Origin: an uncultured Clostridia bacterium
Lineage (GTDB): Bacteria; Bacillota; Clostridia; Christensenellales; CAG-138
Direction of reading: 5' to 3'
NCBI GenBank assembly: GCA_946411635.1
Contig: CAMKES010000017.1
Location: 1-36,274 of the forward strand
DNA length: 36,274 nt
The stretch's first letter is position 1, and each line of letters opens with the position of its first letter. The notes beneath the pieces were generated by a model, which saw only the letters and a program-made list of their open reading frames with translations, ran no database searches and had not been told where the DNA came from. Shown here piece after piece: positions 31,005 to 36,274 of the stretch. Both the position numbers and the translations under genes were made by a program.

Positions 31005-32399
31005 TTGGTTTTTTCGGGGCTGACGTTTTTATTGATTTTTCTGCCGCTGCTGCTGCTTCTGTATTTCGTGCGCGGCAGCATGCGCTGGCGCAACGGCGTT
31101 CTCGTCGTCTTTTCGCTGATCTTTTACGCGTGGGGCGAACCGATCATGGTGCTGTTGCTCGCGGGAACGACGCTGCTGCACTATTTCTGCGCGCGCAAGA
31201 TCGCGTCGACGAAGCGGACGGGGGAGCGGAAGCTCTGGCTTGCGCTCGCGGTGTTCGGCTCGCTGTCGGCGCTGTTCTGGTTCAAATACGCGGGCTTCGC
31301 GCTCGGCACGGTGCTGGGCATCCCGTTCACGCCGCCGCGGCTTCCGATCGGCATCTCGTTCTATACGTTCCAGATTTTGACCTACACGATCGACGTGTAC
31401 CGCGGCCGCGTGAAGTCGCAGAAGCGCTTCTTCCGTCTGCTGCTGTACGTGAGCTGCTTCCCGCAGCTGATCGCGGGTCCGATCGTGCAGTACGCCGACG
31501 TGCGCAAATCGCTTGCGAAGCGCGAAACGACGACGGTGGATTTCGGCGCGGGCATGCAGCGCTTCTTCGTCGGTCTCGGGAAAAAGGTCCTGATCGCGAA
31601 CATCTGCGGCAAGGCGCTCGAGGAATGCGCCGTCGGCGCGCAGCCGTACTCGTTCACCGGCGCGTGGATCTCGGGACTCCTGTTCACCCTGCAGCTCTAC
31701 TTTGACTTTTCCGCGTATTCCGACATGGCGATCGGCCTCGGGCGCGTGCTCGGCTTCACCTACCGCGAGAACTTCCGGTATCCGTATCTGTCGCGCTCGG
31801 CGAGCGAGTTCTGGCGGCGCTGGCACATTTCGCTCGGCGAGTTCTTCCGCGATTACGTGTACATTCCCCTGGGCGGCAACCGCAAAGGACGGCTCCGCAC
31901 GGTGCTGAACCTGCTGATCGTCTGGGCGCTGACGGGGCTCTGGCACGGCGCGGCGTGGAACTTCATCCTTTGGGGGCTGTACTGGTTCGTGCTCCAGCAG
32001 ATCGACAAGCAGTTCGCTTCGGTCTGGAAGCGGTTCCCGAAGGGGCTTCTGTGGCTCGGCACGTTTCTGCTCTCGCTGATCGGCTGGGTGCTGTTCTATC
32101 ACGCCGAGGGGCTTGCGGGCGCGGGCGCGCATCTCGGAGCGCTGTTCGGCATCGGCGCGAGCGGGCTGACCGACGCAAAGACGCTTGCGGTGCTCGCGCG
32201 CTACGCGCTGTATCTGCCGATCCCGCTCGCCGCGAGTTTTCCGATCGTTCCGGCTGTCCGCCGCTTCTTTGCAAAGCGCGACCGGCTTGCGGGGTTTTAC
32301 GCGCCGCTTGCCGCGATCGCCGCGGTCACGATCGGGATCGTGTCGCTGCTGTTTTTGATCGGGCAGAGCTACAATCCGTTTATCTATTTCCGGTTCTGA
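31005..32399 (+). CDS. MBOAT family O-acyltransferase (AlgI/DltB type)
   Basis: 464-residue polytopic membrane protein. It takes acyl (usually acetyl) groups from a cytoplasmic donor and passes them across the membrane to an exported polysaccharide or wall polymer. Seen: LPIGISFYTFQILTYTIDVYRG, SCFPQLIAGPIVQY, LYFDFSAYSDMAIGLGR, FWRRWHISLGEFFRDYVYIPLGG and the catalytic-His motif GLWHGAAWNF (His314). The start is a TTG at 31005: the family begins MVFSS-TFL, here TTG-VFSGLTFL, with AGGAGG 11 bases before. The ATG at 30930 lies upstream of the promoter. It is first gene of a three-gene operon with a DHHW partner, the usual two-part arrangement for alginate-like O-acetylation. Confidence 0.93.
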   Translation: MVFSGLTFLLIFLPLLLLLYFVRGSMRWRNGVLVVFSLIFYAWGEPIMVLLLAGTTLLHYFCARKIASTKRTGERKLWLALAVFGSLSALFWFKYAGFALGTVLGIPFTPPRLPIGISFYTFQILTYTIDVYRGRVKSQKRFFRLLLYVSCFPQLIAGPIVQYADVRKSLAKRETTTVDFGAGMQRFFVGLGKKVLIANICGKALEECAVGAQPYSFTGAWISGLLFTLQLYFDFSAYSDMAIGLGRVLGFTYRENFRYPYLSRSASEFWRRWHISLGEFFRDYVYIPLGGNRKGRLRTVLNLLIVWALTGLWHGAAWNFILWGLYWFVLQQIDKQFASVWKRFPKGLLWLGTFLLSLIGWVLFYHAEGLAGAGAHLGALFGIGASGLTDAKTLAVLARYALYLPIPLAASFPIVPAVRRFFAKRDRLAGFYAPLAAIAAVTIGIVSLLFLIGQSYNPFIYFRF

Positions 32400-32409
32400 G
32401 GGAATGCGT

Positions 32410-33822
32410 ATGAAACACCGATTCACGTTTTATCTGACGTACGCCTGCGTGGTGCTGTTCGGCATGCTGGGCGTTCTGCTTCTGCTGTTCGGCGAGAAAT
32501 CGCCGCGTCCGTCCGAGGAGGAAAACCGCACGCTGGCGGGATTTCCGGACTTTTCGTTCGGCGCGGTCGCCGACGGCAGCTTCATGCGCGGCATCGAGGA
32601 CTATCTCTCGGACGGCATGCCGGGGCGCGGCCGCATCGTGTCGAAGACCGCGGCGTGGCTCGGCGCGCTGTCGGTGGCGAACGGGGACGAAGAGGACGTG
32701 AACGCGTTCGAAGCGGTCGAGGCGTTCGGCGAGGGCGACGACGAACCGGATCCGGTCCTGACGCCCGCGCCCGACGGGGACGAGATCATCGTGCCCTCCG
32801 AAACGCCGTCGGCGGCGCTTCCCACGCCTCCGGAACCGACCGAAACGCCGCAGCCCGCGGAAACGCCTTCGCCCGACGGCTCGCAGACCCCGCGGGAGAC
32901 CGCGTCGCCGAAGGTCCCGGTCGAGATCAGAACCTGCAAGTTCCGCCAGCTCCGCGCGGACGGCACCGCGCGCGAGCCGTACACGTTCGACAAGGACGCG
33001 ATCAACAACGCGATCGGCGTGTTCAACGCGTTCCGCGACGCGCTGCCGGAGGACGGACACGTGTTCTTTACGCAGATCCCGTTCCCGGAGATCGCGTTCA
33101 GCCTGCAGGACGGCAAGTACGTCGGCTGGGAATGCGAGCTCGAGGCGATGCTCGAGGCGAACACGAAGGAGGGCGTGATCGTGGTCAGCACGCTCGACGT
33201 GCTCGAAGCGCCGCTTCTTGCGGGCGAGGATCTGTACTTCCGGACCGACCACCACTGGAAGCCGCGCGCGGCGTGCTACGTGGCGCAGGCGATGCTCGAC
33301 CGCATCGGGATCAAGGCGCTCGCATACGACGACTATACCTATAACCACAACAGCGGCTTCTACGGGTCCAAGGTCAGCGGCAATCCGGAGCTCAAGCAGA
33401 CGCTCCCGCCCGACACCGTCGAGGTCATGGTCCCGTCGCTGCCGGTCAAAGGCTACGTGATCGACTGGGACGGCAGCGAACGCTCCACCCCGTTCATGGT
33501 CACGGACCGCGCGTCGTACCGCGCGTATCTGAACGGCACGGTCGGCCCGTGGCGGCGCTACGAGACCGGCGTGGACTGCGGCAGAAAGGCGCTCGTCATC
33601 GGCGATTCGTACATCTGCTGCTTCGTGCCGTACCTCACGCCGTACTACGAGGAGGTCCACACGACCGACCTTCGCAAGGATTACTACGACGCGTCGCACC
33701 GCACGTGGACGATCCGCGAGTACATCGAAAAGAACGGGATCGACGACGTGTATCTGATCCTGTCCACCGCGTCCGGACTGAATTCGGACTATCTGAAGAC
33801 CTATCTGAAAAAGTATTTCTGA
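32410..33822 (+). CDS. DHHW family protein (AlgX/AlgJ-like, SGNH-type O-acetylation partner)
   Basis: 470 residues. N-terminal signal anchor (FYLTYACVVLFGMLGVLLLLFG), then an extracellular part. A Pro/Thr/Glu-rich linker at about 115-170 (TPAPDGDE, PTPPEPTETPQPAETPSP) interrupts the fold. The catalytic Asp-His pair is in TDHHW at 279-283 and the nucleophile in GDSY (Ser400), giving the SGNH/DHHW set. It accepts acyl groups from the MBOAT protein and places them on a glycan outside the cell. Two ATGs compete: 32404 touches the GAGGGA site, while 32410 is 6 bases away and is preferred. The gene is 10 bases behind the MBOAT gene. Confidence 0.9.
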   Translation: MKHRFTFYLTYACVVLFGMLGVLLLLFGEKSPRPSEEENRTLAGFPDFSFGAVADGSFMRGIEDYLSDGMPGRGRIVSKTAAWLGALSVANGDEEDVNAFEAVEAFGEGDDEPDPVLTPAPDGDEIIVPSETPSAALPTPPEPTETPQPAETPSPDGSQTPRETASPKVPVEIRTCKFRQLRADGTAREPYTFDKDAINNAIGVFNAFRDALPEDGHVFFTQIPFPEIAFSLQDGKYVGWECELEAMLEANTKEGVIVVSTLDVLEAPLLAGEDLYFRTDHHWKPRAACYVAQAMLDRIGIKALAYDDYTYNHNSGFYGSKVSGNPELKQTLPPDTVEVMVPSLPVKGYVIDWDGSERSTPFMVTDRASYRAYLNGTVGPWRRYETGVDCGRKALVIGDSYICCFVPYLTPYYEEVHTTDLRKDYYDASHRTWTIREYIEKNGIDDVYLILSTASGLNSDYLKTYLKKYF

Positions 33823-33832
33823 GGAGAGGGGC

Positions 33833-35293
33833 ATGAAACGGAAACAAAAGCTGCATCTGCTGATCGGGCTGACGCTGGTCGGTCTGCTTGCGGCCGCGGC
33901 GGCGATCACGTTCTGGGTCACGGAATCCTCACGCACGTCGCGGTATGAAACGCAGGCGCTGAAGGCCGCGGAAGCCGGCGACTGGGACGCCGCGTACGAT
34001 TACGCGGGCAAGGCGGAGGCGGAGGGCGCGAATAACGCGACGAACGCCGTTTCGTACCGCAAAGCCGAATCGCTGCTGGAGAGCGGCGATCTGAGCGGGG
34101 CAAAAACGCTGTTCGCCTCGCTCGGCGCGTACCGCGACGCGCCGGACCGCGTTCGCGAATGCGGATACCGGGAAGCGGACGCGCTTTATCGGGCGGACGA
34201 GCTCGAGGCCGCGCGCGACGCGTTCTGGGCGCTGATCCCGTACGCCGATTCGCAGGAGCGGTACGCCGAGGCGAGCTACCGGATCGCCGAACGGCTCTAT
34301 GCGTCCGGCAGCAAACAGGAGGCGTTCGAAACGTTTTCCGAGCTGATCCCGTACGGCGACAGCGAGGCGCGCGCGAAGGCGATCGCCGTGGAACTCACCG
34401 GCGAGACCGATCCCGACCGCGCGGCTGCGGCGCTGAAGGGCGAAACGGAGGAGCAGGAGGCGGCGAAGGCGGCGCTCCGGGAAGCGCGGGACAAGCGCAG
34501 GACCGGGCTGATCGCGGCGGGCAAGGCGCATATCGTCGTGCTGTTCCGCGACGGACACGTCGAGGCGGCGGGGGATAACGGCGCGGGCCAGTGCAACGTT
34601 TCGGGCTTTTCGAACGTCACGGCGGTTGCGGCGGGTTACGCGCATACGCTGGGACTGAAGGCGGACGGCACGGTCACGGCGACGGGCGGCAACGCGTACG
34701 GTCAGTGCGACGTTTCCGGCTGGACGGACGTGGTCTGGATCGGCTGCGGCGCGTGGGACAGCTTCGGCGTCCGCAGGGACGGCACGCTGCTGCACGCGGG
34801 ATTTCTCGACGCGGATTTCTCGGGCTGGACGGACCTCGTTTCGGTCGCGGCCTCGGAAACGGGCGCGGTCGGCGTCCGCAGGGACGGCACGCTGCTGTCC
34901 GTGCGCGGCAAGGACCGCTTCTCCGGAAACGGCTTCGTCGGCGCGGCGGTCACGAACGGCGCGGCGTTCGCGCTGAAAGCGGACGGCACGGTGCGCTGTG
35001 AAAACGAAACGGTCAAAGCGTGGACCGGTCTGATCGCGGTCGGAAACAGCCCTTCGGTGCTCGTCGGGATCAAGGCCGACGGCACGCTGTCGGCATACGG
35101 ACTGCTGCCCGGCAGCGAGACGCTTCTCAACGCGCTCGCGGGGGAAACGGACGTTGCGGAGGTCGCCGTTACCGGCACGTTTGCGCTGATCCGGCACGGC
35201 GACGGCACGCTGTCCCTCTGCGGCGACGCGCCGGACGCGGTCCGGGAGTTTGTGAAAAACGTGCCTTCGAACGCGTTCCCGACCGACGAGTGA
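33833..35293 (+). CDS. Membrane-anchored protein with TPR-like region and RCC1-like propeller
   Basis: 486 residues. One membrane span at about 9-30; a helical TPR-like region at 38-195 with recurring AEAGDWDAAYDYAGKAEAEG-type units (cited in part: AGDWDAAYDYAG, LPYADSQ-like IPYADSQERYAEA and IPYGDSEARAKA); a short charged coiled part at 200-222; and RCC1-like repeats at 225-470, each of the kind VTAVAAGYAHTLGLKADGTV. It is probably a surface scaffold or sensor that holds the acylated polymer or the DHHW enzyme; this comes from the operon only. The ATG at 33833 follows GAGGAGAGG, 10 bases after the DHHW gene. No terminator is seen before the tRNA-Arg promoter. Confidence 0.82.
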   Translation: MKRKQKLHLLIGLTLVGLLAAAAAITFWVTESSRTSRYETQALKAAEAGDWDAAYDYAGKAEAEGANNATNAVSYRKAESLLESGDLSGAKTLFASLGAYRDAPDRVRECGYREADALYRADELEAARDAFWALIPYADSQERYAEASYRIAERLYASGSKQEAFETFSELIPYGDSEARAKAIAVELTGETDPDRAAAALKGETEEQEAAKAALREARDKRRTGLIAAGKAHIVVLFRDGHVEAAGDNGAGQCNVSGFSNVTAVAAGYAHTLGLKADGTVTATGGNAYGQCDVSGWTDVVWIGCGAWDSFGVRRDGTLLHAGFLDADFSGWTDLVSVAASETGAVGVRRDGTLLSVRGKDRFSGNGFVGAAVTNGAAFALKADGTVRCENETVKAWTGLIAVGNSPSVLVGIKADGTLSAYGLLPGSETLLNALAGETDVAEVAVTGTFALIRHGDGTLSLCGDAPDAVREFVKNVPSNAFPTDE

Positions 35294-35300
35294 TTTCCTC

Positions 35301-35329
35301 TTGCAACGCACGGATTTCTGTGTTATAAT
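35301..35329 (+). promoter_or_regulatory. Promoter of the tRNA-Arg locus
   Basis: TTGCAA (35301-35306), a 17-base spacer and TATAAT (35324-35329), about 30 bases before the broken tRNA copy and about 113 before the intact one. Confidence 0.82.
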
Positions 35330-35359
35330 ACGCTCTGCGCCGAAGAAACCGGCGCGCGT

Positions 35360-35402
35360 GTGCCTGTAGCTCAGCTGGATAGAGCGTCAGACTCCGACGC
35401 TG
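35360..35402 (+). pseudogene. Broken tRNA-Arg (5' part only)
   Basis: The first 28 bases are identical to the intact tRNA-Arg at 35443, followed by two differences and nine more identical bases covering the anticodon loop (CTCCGAC). After that the sequence diverges: there is no matching 3' anticodon arm, T-arm or acceptor end. Confidence 0.85.
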
Positions 35403-35442
35403 TAGGCCTAAGGTTCTTGAAAAATGCATAAACACTGTATAT

Positions 35443-35519
35443 GTGCCTGTAGCTCAGCTGGATAGAGCGTTGGACTCCGACTCCAAAGGTCGCACGTTCA
35501 AATCGTGTCAGGCACGCCA
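35443..35519 (+). tRNA. tRNA-Arg (CCG)
   Basis: 77 bases. Acceptor GTGCCTG/CAGGCAC, D-arm GCTCAGCTGGATAGAGC, anticodon loop CTCCGAC, T-arm GCACG TTCAAAT CGTGT, discriminator G and encoded CCA. It lies next to integrase DNA, so it is the likely attachment gene. Confidence 0.97.
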
Positions 35520-35520
35520 G

Positions 35521-35559
35521 GAAAGCCCCGAAAACACTGCGTTTTCGGGGCTTTCACTT
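35521..35559 (+). terminator. Terminator of tRNA-Arg
   Basis: A perfect 15-base-pair stem (35521-35535 with 35541-35555), loop ACTGC, followed by ACTTTT. Confidence 0.9.
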
Positions 35560-35665
35560 TTCCCTGGTCTTTGTTGCTTGGACGCAGGTTTTCTCCTGAA
35601 GAAGGTTGAATACTAATCCTTGTATATTCATCAAAATATGCATTCTGTTTTGCTCGAAAACCGTG

Positions 35666-35686
35666 TTTGACTGCATTTTGACTGCA
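35666..35686. repeat. Tandem 10-base direct repeat, possible integrase arm sites
   Basis: TTTGACTGCA occurs at 35666-35675 and again at 35677-35686, an 11-base period, between the tRNA-Arg terminator and the end of the integrase gene. Such short direct repeats next to int and an att tRNA are typical arm-type sites (inference). Confidence 0.45.
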
Positions 35687-35706
35687 CTTTTTCTAAAATA
35701 GCATTC

Positions 35707-36231
35707 TCACAGTGCTCGTAGTAAACGTATTTCCGGCTCTTTTTTCCTCTCTTTGAGATGTTCGTCAAGAGCCCGAATCGCTTGCTCTTCTTTGAATTTC
35801 GAAAGGTGCGTATATATTTCAAGGGTAACTTCTATGTCTGAGTGCCCCAGGAATTTTTGTGCCGATTTAACATCAACCCCCGCATCGAACAACATTGTAG
35901 CATACGTATGCCGGAGCATATGCGCGGTTATATGATCAATGACCATCACTGTCTTTTGCGAGGGACCAGTTCCTTTAATTCCTCCAGCACATTCATTCAA
36001 GTGATTGATGAATGTTTTCCATGCGGATTTTAGCGCACTTTCTGACATCACTTTGCCATTCATGGAGGGACACACCAGTCCCTGTTTCTTTTTCACTTCG
36101 ATAAGCGCATTGAAAAGCGTTTCTGGTATTGGAACGACTCGAACCCCGGCTTTTGTCTTTGGAGCTTTTATTGAAGCTTGATTCTTATATACCGCTCTTG
36201 CTTTTGATACTGTTATTGTTTGTGGGAAAAT
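35707..36231 (-). pseudogene. Tyrosine recombinase/integrase, C-terminal part, 5' end disrupted
   Basis: About 174 codons of a phage/ICE-type integrase: KNQASIKAPKTKAGVRVVPIP, then the catalytic block ITAHMLRHTYATMLFDAG (His-x-x-Arg), KFLGHSDIEVTLEIYTHL with the active Tyr in the last word. Full proteins of this kind have about 380-400 residues. Reading upstream, an in-frame TAG stands at 36232-36234. Skipping one C at 36224-36226 restores DFPQTITVSKA, a normal integrase sequence, so a frameshift is likely; farther upstream the sequence stops looking like integrase. The region is clearly AT-rich compared with the rest of the window. Either the gene is decayed or the window edge carries an assembly error. 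Confidence 0.8.
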
Positions 36232-36274
36232 CTAAACTTTTGGATTTTCCTACAATGCCAACTACGGCGGAATC

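Noticed and set aside
36225-36250. Inverted repeat read as an IS200/IS605 end
   Set aside because: Only one end is visible, there is no TnpA or TnpB sequence, and the window stops 24 bases later, so the evidence is too thin to call a mobile element.

Overview
The window looks like a chromosomal segment of a GC-rich, Gram-positive anaerobe of the Clostridia type (inference from gene content; no rRNA or marker gene is present to name it). Points in favour are an NfnAB-type transhydrogenase pair, an ECF transporter S component, a CDP-glycerol polymer transferase domain, strong GGAGG ribosome sites, sigma-A promoters with 17-base spacers in front of most transcription units, and tRNA genes with an encoded CCA. 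Long antisense frames are common because of the GC-rich codon usage; they are not genes.

Left part (1-8500): the start of an ABC transporter ATPase runs off the left edge. It is followed by a DUF1015-aspartate kinase operon, a divergent ECF S component, the nfnA-nfnB operon, a membrane protein with a DUF3592-like region, and a five-gene tRNA operon (Val, Asp, Phe, Gly, Cys). The 3' end of tRNA-Cys and its terminator are duplicated downstream.

Middle part (8500-26150): guaB, a thioredoxin-type glutathione peroxidase, a flavodoxin-fold reductase, a tandem double GNAT protein and a Na/phosphate symporter. Then comes a two-gene membrane operon in which a secreted lipase-like domain is fused to a YhhN-like (lysoplasmalogenase) domain, followed at once by an AIG1/ADTRP/Pr6Pr-like membrane protein. 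I consider this pair the best candidate for an undescribed system: it could take apart or remodel ether or acylated lipids at the membrane. Next are a fused GT2-CDP-glycerol transferase with a small split zinc-ribbon membrane protein, a lamin-tail-domain protein with a ThrE-type exporter, and glpK with an LDH2-family dehydrogenase.

Right part (26150-36274): a decayed gene fragment, a lipoprotein, a membrane-bound XRE regulator divergent from a GT8-acyltransferase (PlsC-like) pair, and a three-gene polymer-acylation operon (MBOAT, DHHW/AlgX-like protein, RCC1-like propeller protein). The last 900 bases are an integration site: a broken tRNA-Arg copy, an intact tRNA-Arg(CCG), direct repeats resembling integrase arm sites, and a broken tyrosine integrase in visibly AT-rich DNA.

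Two genes (22794-23390 and 28121-28777) have a -10 box that ends 6-7 bases before the start codon, so leaderless mRNAs are predicted.
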